From Betaproteobacteria bacterium (GTDB lineage Bacteria; Pseudomonadota; Gammaproteobacteria; Burkholderiales; Rhodocyclaceae): a DNA stretch of 64,000 nucleotides. Shown in pieces: positions 25,424-32,886 of this stretch. The position numbers were made by a program, and so were the translations under genes. The notes under the pieces were generated by a model. The model had not been told where the DNA came from, ran no database searches, and saw nothing but the letters and a program-made list of their open reading frames with translations. How positions within the stretch are numbered: the stretch's first letter is position 1; each line of letters opens with the position of its first letter. The DNA lies in NCBI GenBank assembly GCA_016234745.1, contig JACRAR010000064.1:62001-126000 (forward strand), read 5' to 3'.

Positions 25424-27091
25424 TTACTTCGCCGCCAAACCGCGCTTGGCAGCGGTTGCATCCTCAAGCATCTTGATAGCTTCCTGCGAAATGGCCATCG
25501 ACTTGTTGAGCGAGTCGACCGCTGCTTCCGGATTATGGAAAGCCGCACCGTTGGAAGCTGTCCACCATTCCCAATTGATCTGGGCTTCGTAGTGCTTCTC
25601 GCGCACCGGGTTAAGCACCGAATCGTCGACACCGGCGCCTTTCGCTTCCTCGAACTTGTCCACCATGCGGGTCAGCCAGAATTCGGCCTTGCGCGCCTTG
25701 CCCTGGTAGCGCGCGCTGAGGGAATCCATCACATACGTCGCCTGGCGCTCGCTCCAATCGCCGTGGCAGTTCAGGCAGGTCTCCTTGACGTAATTGCGCG
25801 GGCTGGTTTGCCAATGCGAAGTGTAGGTCTTGCCGGTCTTCTTGTCCTTGACCTTGGGCATGTGGCACTGATGGCATTCGACGCCGGCCTTCTGGTGCTT
25901 GGAGTTGTAGTAGTTCTCCACGTCCGGATGCTGTCCTTTCCACAACATGGCGCCGGTAATGGCATGTTTGAAGTCGCGGAACTTGAGGTCGGAATAGTGC
26001 TTGGCGATCTGAGTCACATCCTTGAACGGGAAGTGATTGGTGCGCTGGTCGCCCATGCCGATTGCCTTGCCGTTCTCCAGATCGGTACCCGGATTGCAGT
26101 TGTATTCGACGTGGCACTGGCCGCACTGCAGCTTGGTGTCGTAGCGATCCAGCAGTGCGATCTTGCGCGTATGGCCGCGCACGCCGAGGTTCTTGATGTC
26201 GATCTTGGCACCGTCCTTGTCTTTGTGCCACAGCGTATCCTTCTCCGGACGCGAGAGCGCCTGGATCAGCGCATCGCGCACCACGCGCGGGCCGGCCGAG
26301 TGAGGATCGTGACAGAAGAAACAATTCAGGGCGTGATTGACGCTGCGTGCCAGTTCCACCACTTTCGAACTGCGGCTCCACTTGGCGGTGGGGGCCGGGT
26401 CGCCCATGTAGGCCCAGTCGAGAATATGGTCCTGGGTCTTGCAGGACAGACAAACCGGGTTGGCCGCCGCCGCTGTTCCCGGCTTGAACGGCTTGTGATC
26501 GGCATTGTCGGGATACTGGTCCTTGACCATGTCATTCACCTTGAAGTTGCCGCCGGGCTGGGTCAGATATTGCCAACCGTCCTTGGGCACGAAACGGCTG
26601 CCAAAGGCGCGATCTACGACAAACTGATCCATCAGCATGAAGGCATGCGAGCGCGGCACGTTGTGTTCCTTGGTGAAGCCGTGCGGGATCATCAGCTTTT
26701 CCCAGGCCGGGTTGGGGGAGGGGCCGGTGGCCTGCGACTTCTCGGAACGCGCGATCTTGTTCCAGTTCATCGTGTACAAGGTCTCGAACTGCTTGGCGTG
26801 GCAGGCGCCGCAGGCAGCAGGATCGACCTTGGTGGTCGGACGCGCCTTGGCGTCGCCCATGTGCTTGTCTATGCCGTCATGGCAACTGTTGCAACCGACG
26901 CTCTTGTGCTTGCCGTCAGCGTGGAAGGCCTTGATCGGCGCGTGGCACTGGTAACAGGCCGTGGCATCGAAAGCCGCCTTTTTGGCGGCTGCCTTGCCGG
27001 GTTTCTCGGCCAGCGCCGGCGAAGACGCAAAGGCGATCAGCGCAAGGGTCAAGCCCATGCGCAAAATTTTGGTTACACGAAGCGACTGCAT
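25424..27091 (-). CDS. Octaheme cytochrome c nitrite reductase (ONR/TvNiR-type)
   Basis: Periplasmic multihaem enzyme of 555 residues with a signal peptide ending ALA (about 28). It has eight haem motifs: CXXCH at Cys46, 67, 94, 257, 323, 406 and 439, and a fourth, CLSCK (214-218), with Lys as the axial ligand of the catalytic haem. This pattern and the CGQCHVEYNC segment match octaheme nitrite reductases of the Thioalkalivibrio type, where Tyr and the Cys two residues later form a covalent bond (here Tyr330 and Cys332). His388 in GQHPD and Arg147 fit the other catalytic residues. Expected reaction: six-electron reduction of nitrite to ammonia. Hydroxylamine oxidoreductase is unlikely because of the CXXCK motif. 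The start has a strong GGGAGG site. Confidence 0.92.
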   Translation of the reverse strand: MQSLRVTKILRMGLTLALIAFASSPALAEKPGKAAAKKAAFDATACYQCHAPIKAFHADGKHKSVGCNSCHDGIDKHMGDAKARPTTKVDPAACGACHAKQFETLYTMNWNKIARSEKSQATGPSPNPAWEKLMIPHGFTKEHNVPRSHAFMLMDQFVVDRAFGSRFVPKDGWQYLTQPGGNFKVNDMVKDQYPDNADHKPFKPGTAAAANPVCLSCKTQDHILDWAYMGDPAPTAKWSRSSKVVELARSVNHALNCFFCHDPHSAGPRVVRDALIQALSRPEKDTLWHKDKDGAKIDIKNLGVRGHTRKIALLDRYDTKLQCGQCHVEYNCNPGTDLENGKAIGMGDQRTNHFPFKDVTQIAKHYSDLKFRDFKHAITGAMLWKGQHPDVENYYNSKHQKAGVECHQCHMPKVKDKKTGKTYTSHWQTSPRNYVKETCLNCHGDWSERQATYVMDSLSARYQGKARKAEFWLTRMVDKFEEAKGAGVDDSVLNPVREKHYEAQINWEWWTASNGAAFHNPEAAVDSLNKSMAISQEAIKMLEDATAAKRGLAAK

Positions 27092-27149
27092 GATTTACCT
27101 CCCTGGTGATTCGAATGGATTGCTGCAACTGCACAAATGACTGCCTGTT

Positions 27150-27155
27150 ATTATC
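27150..27155 (-). promoter_or_regulatory. Candidate -10 element of the octaheme reductase gene
   Basis: GATAAT on the minus strand, about 59 bases upstream of the ATG at 27091. The hexamer 17 bases further upstream (AATGGC) is far from the -35 consensus, which would fit activator dependence. Confidence 0.4.
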
Positions 27156-27201
27156 CTCTCGCTGGGAGTGTTGCCATTTTTTGGAAGCGGGTATTTGGAG
27201 A

Positions 27202-27217
27202 TACCTCCTTAGAGGTA
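27202..27217. promoter_or_regulatory. NarL/NarP-like 7-2-7 site
   Basis: TACCTCC-TT-AGAGGTA. The inverted second heptamer (TACCTCT) fits the NarL heptamer consensus TACYYMT at all seven positions and the first at six. The 7-2-7 arrangement is the one bound by NarL and NarP. The centre is about -66 relative to the predicted reductase start site, and just upstream of the divergent decarboxylase-family gene. Confidence 0.5.
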
Positions 27218-27233
27218 GAAAACGGAGTGCAAT

Positions 27234-28016
27234 ATGGATCATCAACTCAAGAGCTATACCGCCCCATTCACTGCCAGCGGCCGCGCCGCCATCGTACCCC
27301 CGCCGCCCTGGCACTACGCCGGCTGGCTGATGAACGTGGCGTTGCGGTGCGAAACGGTGCACGGACCCGATTTTCTGCCTGCCGCTTTGGGTCGCCTGAC
27401 GGGAAACGGCTGCATCCACTTTGCCGACTGGCAGGCCACCACCGACGGCAGCGAATTGGTCGATCCGGTCTATGCCCAGTATCGCGAAACCATCGTTATC
27501 GTTGAAATCGAACGCTCGGACGGCAGCCTGGCCAATTTCTGCCCTTTCATCTGGGTCGATCAGGATATCTCCCTGGTGCGCGGGTTGCTGCAGGGCTGGC
27601 CCAAGAAACTCGGCACCACGTATATGACCCGTTCCTTGCCGCTCGATCAGCTTGCCGCCGCGCCGCTCAAGGCAGGAACGCGACTCGGCGCCAGCCTCAG
27701 CGTCAAGGAGCGGCGCCTGATCGAGGCACGCCTGGAACTCACCGGCCAGCCAGGCAGTCCGCTGGGTTTCCTGACCAACCGAACAATAGGCACCATCGGC
27801 TGGCCTGATCTGACAAAGCCTCAGGCCGGGCCGGAATTGCGCTGGGTTCTGCCCGACATCCAGAGCAAGGTCGCCTCCGCCTGGCACGAAGCGGAAGCAA
27901 CGCTCAATATCTTGCCGCACCCGGTTGAAGAACTCTCCCTGCTCGGCAAGCTCACCCCGGTCCGGGCCAGCGTCGGCTGGGCCGGCATCACCGTGGTGGG
28001 TGCTGTGCCGTTATAA
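27234..28016 (+). CDS. Acetoacetate decarboxylase family protein
   Basis: A 260-residue protein of the ADC superfamily. It contains the diagnostic stretch YRETIVIVE (Glu86), VDQDISLVRGLLQ and GWPKKLG, where Lys124 and Lys125 correspond to the Schiff-base lysine pair of Clostridium ADC. A decarboxylase or another Schiff-base reaction on a beta-keto acid is therefore chemically possible, but many family members have other substrates. It is transcribed divergently from the octaheme nitrite reductase and has ACGGAG seven bases before the ATG. Confidence 0.8.
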   Translation: MDHQLKSYTAPFTASGRAAIVPPPPWHYAGWLMNVALRCETVHGPDFLPAALGRLTGNGCIHFADWQATTDGSELVDPVYAQYRETIVIVEIERSDGSLANFCPFIWVDQDISLVRGLLQGWPKKLGTTYMTRSLPLDQLAAAPLKAGTRLGASLSVKERRLIEARLELTGQPGSPLGFLTNRTIGTIGWPDLTKPQAGPELRWVLPDIQSKVASAWHEAEATLNILPHPVEELSLLGKLTPVRASVGWAGITVVGAVPL

Positions 28017-28026
28017 GACTCTGCGG

Positions 28027-28683
28027 TTATTTCTTTTTGTATGTGTCCAGGGCAATGCCTTCGCGTGCCATGGCGGCCGCGATGGCAGGGGCCTGTGCGA
28101 CACGGGCGATGTAATCCCGATAAGCCGGGTAGCCCGCCGGATCGATCTCGGCAAGACCGGCCCAGCGCAGGAACACCAGCGCGTAGGCGTCGATGAAGGA
28201 AAGCTTGTCGCCCAGCAGGAAGGGGGCCGCCTTTTCCGTCATTCCCTGAATGCGTTCCAGGTGCTCGCGAAACTTCACTTGCGCTGCCTTTTTGATTTCT
28301 GCGTGGGCGGCCTCGCCGTCGGCATAATTCTGCGGGCGGAAAATATGAGTGAAGGTCGGATGCACGGTATTGTTCATCCAGGCGAAGGTGGACATCGCCT
28401 CGGCACGCTGCCAGGGCGCCGAGGGGAGCAGACCGACCGCAGGGTAGCGCCGGTCGAGATAGTCGCAGATAGCCAGAATCTGGCCCAGCGGCTTGCCGTC
28501 AACCACCAGGAGCGGCACCAGGCCGAGTGGATTGAGCGCCAAATATTCGGGTGTGCGTTGCTCGCCCTTGTGCAGCTTGACGGCCTGTGCCTCGAAATTT
28601 TCTCCCGTCGCGATCCGGATCGCTTCAAGTGCCGCATGGGGAACAAATGAACAGGCGCCGGGGCCATAGTAGAGCTTCAACAT
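28027..28683 (-). CDS. Glutathione S-transferase family protein
   Basis: A 218-residue cytosolic GST. The N-terminal thioredoxin-like domain begins MLKLYYGPGACSFVPHAAL, with Ser/Cys of the beta-class active site, and contains NPLGLVPLLV with the cis-Pro and DGKPLGQ. The C-terminal helical domain has the capping segment LSFIDAYALVFLRWA. ATG 28683 has GAGGAG seven bases upstream; a TTG three bases earlier is in frame but less likely. The substrate is unknown. Confidence 0.9.
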   Translation of the reverse strand: MLKLYYGPGACSFVPHAALEAIRIATGENFEAQAVKLHKGEQRTPEYLALNPLGLVPLLVVDGKPLGQILAICDYLDRRYPAVGLLPSAPWQRAEAMSTFAWMNNTVHPTFTHIFRPQNYADGEAAHAEIKKAAQVKFREHLERIQGMTEKAAPFLLGDKLSFIDAYALVFLRWAGLAEIDPAGYPAYRDYIARVAQAPAIAAAMAREGIALDTYKKK

Positions 28684-28730
28684 CAAAAATCTCCTCTTTC
28701 GCGCAGTGTCAAATCACGGATAGCCCGGCA

Positions 28731-29336
28731 TCAGCGACGGACGATCGTTGCGCCTGACAGCTTGATTAAATTTCCGGCAGCGAATCCCGGATCGTGATCA
28801 AACTCGAAGCTGCGTTCCTCGCCGCTGTCCAGATGGACTTTGACCAGCCAGACCTTGGCCGTCTTCATTTTCTCTTCGATCTTGTGCCCGGCGTAAGCGC
28901 CACCGGCAGCACCGGCGATGGTCGCCAAATCTTTGCCCGTACCGCCACCCACCTGGCGCCCCAGGAGTGCGCCCGCCACGCCGCCGCCGATCATGCCCAG
29001 CGCACCGCCTTCACCTTTTTTCTCACTGGTGGTGACGTCGACGACCTTGCCGCAGTCTGCGCAGGCTGATCTGCCCTGGCTGGATTTGCTATCGACTGCC
29101 TGGGTTTTCTTGGCCGCATCGATGGCCTTGTTGTATTCCTCTTTTGCGTCCCTGAGGCATTGCATCCTGGCACTGGAAGTCGACTCTTCGGCACACAGTT
29201 TCTTGTCCGCTTTATAGCGGGATGTCGCTGCCTTGGTGGCGTCGTTGCCTGACTTATTGTCGCTGGCAACGACCGGCAACGCGCTGCTCGCCAGCAATAG
29301 AAATGCGATCGAAAAAAATAGCGGTTTGTTTGTCAT
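28731..29336 (-). CDS. Exported glycine-zipper protein
   Basis: The 201-residue product begins with a signal peptide (about 1-25, cleavage after VVA). A charged, Lys-rich middle section contains CADCGKVVDVTTSEKKG, followed by a glycine-zipper 2TM domain (GALGMIGGGVAGALLGRQ and IAGAAGGAYAGHKIEE) and a C-terminal beta segment. Such proteins (SlyB/Rick-17-kDa-like) usually sit in the cell envelope, though no lipobox Cys is seen here. Start 29336 has GGAG nine bases upstream; the ATG at 29351 lacks one. Function unknown. Confidence 0.8.
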   Translation of the reverse strand: MTNKPLFFSIAFLLLASSALPVVASDNKSGNDATKAATSRYKADKKLCAEESTSSARMQCLRDAKEEYNKAIDAAKKTQAVDSKSSQGRSACADCGKVVDVTTSEKKGEGGALGMIGGGVAGALLGRQVGGGTGKDLATIAGAAGGAYAGHKIEEKMKTAKVWLVKVHLDSGEERSFEFDHDPGFAAGNLIKLSGATIVRR

Positions 29337-29411
29337 GGTGTTGATCTCCATATGAGCAAAAGACTGCTCGTTTGAGTGTAGCACAAGCCCAAACAAGCGC
29401 TTTTTGCAGCG

Positions 29412-30869
29412 TCATGCCCTCGCACCGAAAGCACTCCTGTACCGCACCAGGGTTCGCTGCCGGGCGAGGCCGTGATCGATCAGCGGCCGCGGATAATGTC
29501 TGCCGATCTCGACGCCGCAAGCGGCTTGTTCGGCAGCACTCATCTTCCAGGGTGCGTGAATGAACTTCTGCGGAACTGCAGCAAGCTCCGGCACGAACCG
29601 GCGTATGAACTGTCCTTGCGGATCAAATTTTTCCGACTGGGTAATCGGATTGAGAATGCGGAACCAGGGCTGCGCATCGCAGCCTGTGGAAGCCACCCAT
29701 TGCCAGCCGCCATTATTGGCGGCAAGATCGTAATCCAGAAGCCTTTCCGCAAACCAGGCCTCGCCCTTGCGCCAGTCCAGCCCGAGATCCTTGGCGAGAA
29801 ACGACGCGACGACCATGCGCAGCCGGTTGTGCATGAAACCGGTGAGACTCAATTGGCGCATCGCGGCATCCACCAGCGGATAGCCGGTGCGGCCGAGCTG
29901 CCAGGCCGCAAGGCTCTCTTCCGAAATATCCCAGCGCAGGGCTTCGTATTTGGGCTTGAAGCATCGTGTAACGACATCGGGGTGGTGCCAGAGAATGGCA
30001 TGGTAGAAGTCACGCCAGATCAATTCCGCAAGCCAGGTCTGGGCGCCCCTTCCGGCCTGGGCCTGCGCATAAGTCACCAGTTCGCGAATCGAAACAGTGC
30101 CAAAGCGCAAGTGCGGTGAAAGACAAGAGGTTCCGTTGATCGCGGGAAAGTCGCGGGTGTCGGCGTAATCATCGAGGCGCTCAACAAAGCTGCGGAGCAT
30201 GCGCCACGCACCGCTCATGCCCGTGGGAATACCCAGCGCGTCGAGATCAGTTTCCTCGAAGCCGATTTGCCTGAGCGTTGGGAGTTCGCATGCGACATGG
30301 GGTTTGGCCAGATGCGCGGCGTGTTCTCGGACCGGCCAGGCGTGCGTTCCGGTCAGTGCCAGCCTTCCCAGCCAGGCATTCTTGTAGGGCGTAAATACCG
30401 AGTAAGGCGTACCGCCCTGCGTCATCACCTCGTCGCGATCGAAAATCACCTGATCCTTGAAATCGAGGAATTCGACGCCGCCGAGGCCTTGTCTGACGGC
30501 TGCATCGCGGGCAATCGCAGCCGGTTCGTAATCGCGGTTGACACACACGGCGGACACACCGAGCCCGGCCGCAAGACGCGGCACTTCGCGCACAGGATCG
30601 CCGTGGCAAACGATCAGATCCCCGCCCATATCGCACAACGCGGCTTTCAGCTCTTGCAGTGCGCGCAGGATGAAATCGACGCGACGATCGCAGCGGGGCA
30701 GGAGATCGAGAATCGTGGTGTCGAAGACAAAGGCGCAATACACGCGCCGGTAATGCGTCAAGGCATGATGCAAGGCGGCGTGGTCATGGCCGCGCAAGTC
30801 ACGGCGAAACCAGACGAGTGCGGCAGAAGCAGAGCGATCCGTTGAAGTTGTCGTTCTTGGTTCAGGCAT
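29412..30869 (-). CDS. phrB: Deoxyribodipyrimidine photolyase (class I)
   Basis: Light-dependent repair of cyclobutane pyrimidine dimers. The 485-residue protein has the N-terminal antenna domain (ALVWFRRDLRGHDH) and the C-terminal FAD domain with WLAELIWRDFYH, HNRLRMVVASFL, LLDYDLAANNGGWQW and PWFRILNPI. Family length is about 470-485. The frame is open back to 31031, but the extra N-terminus runs across the tmRNA gene and has no similarity. Starts at 30869 and 30890 are both possible, and 30869 was chosen as closest to the conserved domain. Confidence 0.93.
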   Translation of the reverse strand: MPEPRTTTSTDRSASAALVWFRRDLRGHDHAALHHALTHYRRVYCAFVFDTTILDLLPRCDRRVDFILRALQELKAALCDMGGDLIVCHGDPVREVPRLAAGLGVSAVCVNRDYEPAAIARDAAVRQGLGGVEFLDFKDQVIFDRDEVMTQGGTPYSVFTPYKNAWLGRLALTGTHAWPVREHAAHLAKPHVACELPTLRQIGFEETDLDALGIPTGMSGAWRMLRSFVERLDDYADTRDFPAINGTSCLSPHLRFGTVSIRELVTYAQAQAGRGAQTWLAELIWRDFYHAILWHHPDVVTRCFKPKYEALRWDISEESLAAWQLGRTGYPLVDAAMRQLSLTGFMHNRLRMVVASFLAKDLGLDWRKGEAWFAERLLDYDLAANNGGWQWVASTGCDAQPWFRILNPITQSEKFDPQGQFIRRFVPELAAVPQKFIHAPWKMSAAEQAACGVEIGRHYPRPLIDHGLARQRTLVRYRSAFGARA

Positions 30870-31142
30870 GCTTTGGTCAGGCTTGGGCATAGGCCATGTC
30901 GGCAATGAAATTCCCGACAGAGTAAACATATCCTTGTAAATTGTCTCTGGCGCCCCCATAATCGACGCATGGTTGTAACTCCGGCAATCTGGAGGCGTTC
31001 TGGACAGGGGTTCGATTCCCCTCACCTCCACCTAAGGGCAGCGGAGTGTCTTTAGGTGGGGGTGCCATGGCTTCGACAGGGCGGACAAAGGTGCGCAGGC
31101 AACCCGTCAGGCGATCGACGTTAATGAAGCAAATCCATAAAC

Positions 31143-31175
31143 GCCAACGATGAGCGTTTCGCACTGGCCGCCTAA
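31143..31175 (+). other. tmRNA proteolysis tag reading frame
   Basis: Resume codon GCC at 31143, tag ANDERFALAA, stop TAA at 31173-31175. The ALAA ending is the usual degradation signal for ClpXP/ClpAP. Confidence 0.93.
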
Positions 31176-31221
31176 GGTCAGCGCCGGGGCTGCTGGAGCC
31201 TTGTAACCAAAGATAGCCGGT

Positions 31222-31237
31222 GGGGACTTCGGTCCCC
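31222..31237 (+). other. UUCG-capped hairpin at the 3' end of the tmRNA coding piece
   Basis: GGGGAC-TTCG-GTCCCC, a very stable tetraloop hairpin. It is either a structural element of the coding piece or part of transcript end formation. No T run follows, so it is not a standard terminator. Confidence 0.6.
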
Positions 31238-31262
31238 ATCGTTATTGCCGGCACCGGTCGCG

Positions 31263-32141
31263 CTATGCGGCCAGGCGGCCCTCGCGATAATCGTTCACCG
31301 CCTGATAGATTTCCTGGTCCGTGTTCATCACGAAGGGGCCGTACTGGGCGATGGGCTCTCCCAGCGGACGCCCGGCGATCAGCAGGACCTTTGCCTCGCC
31401 CACAGCCTCGATCCTCACGCCATCGGCCTGCGCGTGATTGGCGAGTATCGCCAAGCGCTGCGACGGCACCGCGGTTCCATCGATGCGCACTTCGCCGCGA
31501 TAGACATAGACAAAGGCGTTGTGTCCGGCCGGCAGCGATTGAGAGAAACTCGCGGCGGCAGGCAAATGGATGTCCAGGAACAGCGGCGCCGTCGCTTCGC
31601 GGCTCACAGCACCGGCAACACCATGGCTTGCCCCGGCGATCACTGTCACGGCAACACCCGCATCTGTCGAGAAGCGTGGCAGATCGGCCGCGGCGAAATC
31701 GCGATACCAGGGGGCTATCATCTTGTCCCGGCCAGGAAGATTGAGCCAGAGCTGGAAGCCCTCCATCACGCCTTCTTCCTGCTGCGGAATCTCGGAGTGA
31801 ATCACGCCCCGCCCCGCAGTCATCCATTGCACGCCGCCGTTTTGGAGGAAGCCTTCATGGCCGGCACTGTCGCGATGCCGCATGTGACCGGCAATCATGT
31901 AGGTCACCGTCTCGAAGCCGCGGTGCGGATGATCCGGAAAGCCGGCGATGTAGTCGTCCGGATTGTCGCTGCCAAAGGCATCGAGCATCAGAAATGGATC
32001 GAGCCGCTGCTGCAAGGGCTGCGTCAACACGCGCGTCAGCTTGACGCCGGCGCCATCGGAAGTCGCTCTGCCGGCCACCAGCCTTTCGACAGAACGTAAT
32101 TGGCAGATCTGTTCAGTGCGCAAAATTCGGTTCGTGGTCAT
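31263..32141 (-). CDS. Pirin family protein
   Basis: The 292-residue bicupin has the pirin signature HPHRGFETVTYM, GHMRHRDSAGHEG, GGVQWMTAGRGVIHSE; the three His and the Glu form the metal site of the N-terminal cupin. Bacterial pirins are cytosolic and some have quercetinase activity. Role here unknown. The start at 32141 (MTTNRILR) has AGGAG eight bases upstream, whereas the longer frame to 32474 runs into the azoreductase gene. It lies 44 bases after azoR in the same direction, probably one transcript. Confidence 0.92.
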   Translation of the reverse strand: MTTNRILRTEQICQLRSVERLVAGRATSDGAGVKLTRVLTQPLQQRLDPFLMLDAFGSDNPDDYIAGFPDHPHRGFETVTYMIAGHMRHRDSAGHEGFLQNGGVQWMTAGRGVIHSEIPQQEEGVMEGFQLWLNLPGRDKMIAPWYRDFAAADLPRFSTDAGVAVTVIAGASHGVAGAVSREATAPLFLDIHLPAAASFSQSLPAGHNAFVYVYRGEVRIDGTAVPSQRLAILANHAQADGVRIEAVGEAKVLLIAGRPLGEPIAQYGPFVMNTDQEIYQAVNDYREGRLAA

Positions 32142-32185
32142 CACGATATCTCCTGAGTCGGTTGAATCGATGGCGTTCTGCTCAT

Positions 32186-32791
32186 TCACTGCCCGGCAAG
32201 CGCCGCATCCAGGTCTGCTTCGGCCTGTGCGAACCCCTGCTGTGCGGCTTCCGCACCCATATTCAGACCCTCTGCATAGATGAACTTCACGTCGGTCAAG
32301 CCAAGAAAGCCGAGCACGGTTTTCAGATACGGGACCTGACTGTCGGCGTCGGTGCCCCGATAGCGACCGCCACGCGCGAGACCGACATAAACCTTCTTGC
32401 CCTTGAGCAAACCCTCGGGACCTTTCTCCGTGTAGCGAAAAGTCACACCATTGCGGGAGATGGCATCGATCCAACTCTTCAGTTGCGCCGGGATGCCGAA
32501 GTTGTACATCGGCACGCCCAGCACGATCACGTCAGCCTGCTGCACTTCTGCGATCAGCACGTCGTCGAGTGCGACACGGGCAACATGCTCCTGGGTACGC
32601 TTTTCAGCGGGAGTGAACAACGCGCCGAGCGCAGCGCCATCCAGAATCGGATGTGGGTTGATGGCGAGATCGCGCAGCGTCAGATGCACGTCCTGGTTCT
32701 TCGCACGCAGGCGCGCAACGATGCTCTCGGCAACGCGGGTTGAATTGGCGCCCTCGTGACGAATGCTGGCATTGATTTGCAGAATGTTCAT
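32186..32791 (-). CDS. azoR: FMN-dependent NADH-azoreductase
   Basis: Flavodoxin-fold oxidoreductase of 201 residues that reduces quinones or azo compounds with NADH. Motifs: [17 protein letters not shown] (FMN phosphate loop), [29 protein letters not shown] and the RGG region. The start at 32791 has AGGAG six bases upstream; a TTG/ATG region at 32815 would give a longer but unsupported N-terminus. It is divergent from a LysR regulator gene, the usual arrangement for a LysR-controlled target, and is followed by the pirin gene. Confidence 0.93.
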   Translation of the reverse strand: MNILQINASIRHEGANSTRVAESIVARLRAKNQDVHLTLRDLAINPHPILDGAALGALFTPAEKRTQEHVARVALDDVLIAEVQQADVIVLGVPMYNFGIPAQLKSWIDAISRNGVTFRYTEKGPEGLLKGKKVYVGLARGGRYRGTDADSQVPYLKTVLGFLGLTDVKFIYAEGLNMGAEAAQQGFAQAEADLDAALAGQ

Positions 32792-32813
32792 CAGGTTCTC
32801 CTGGGGGTTGTTC

Positions 32814-32874
32814 ATAATATGGTTCGCAGTTTATTGATGCGCGATTTGAAAGAGAATCCCGCAGATCGGATATC
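32814..32874. promoter_or_regulatory. Divergent azoR / lysR promoter region
   Basis: Minus strand: TATTAT (32814-32819), 23 bases before azoR. Plus strand: TTGAAA (32846-32851), 17 bases, GATATC (32869-32874), which would place the LysR transcript start only a few bases from its ATG. No clear T-N11-A operator could be singled out. Confidence 0.35.
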
Positions 32875-32886
32875 ATTGTCCTACCC

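Larger units (their letters stand above)
30981..31251 (+). ncRNA. ssrA: Circularly permuted (two-piece) tmRNA
   Basis: The acceptor piece comes first: T arm GGGGTTCGATTCCCC, 3' acceptor strand CACCTCC (31023-31029) and discriminator A. A short loop (about 31031-31057) with an inverted repeat ACCTAA/TTAGGT follows. The coding piece then starts at GGGGGTG (31058), which pairs with CACCTCC, and continues with GCTTCGACAGGG. The tag reads ANDERFALAA then TAA. The 5' part of the acceptor piece, CCGGCAAT (30981-30988), is complementary to ATTGCCGG (31244-31251) at the far end, so the two pieces could be held together. CCA is not encoded. Outer ends are approximate. Confidence 0.92.

Noticed and set aside
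25424-27091. Hydroxylamine oxidoreductase as identity of the octaheme protein
   Set aside because: HAO-type proteins lack a CXXCK haem; the CXXCK and Tyr-X-Cys features fit ONR.
30870-31031. N-terminal extension of the photolyase frame through the tmRNA gene
   Set aside because: The extra residues come from the antisense of the tmRNA acceptor piece and have no photolyase similarity.
30961-31035. An ordinary tRNA gene ending in GGGGTTCGATTCCCC..CACCTCCA
   Set aside because: No D or anticodon arm upstream; the matching 5' acceptor strand lies downstream, as in permuted tmRNA.
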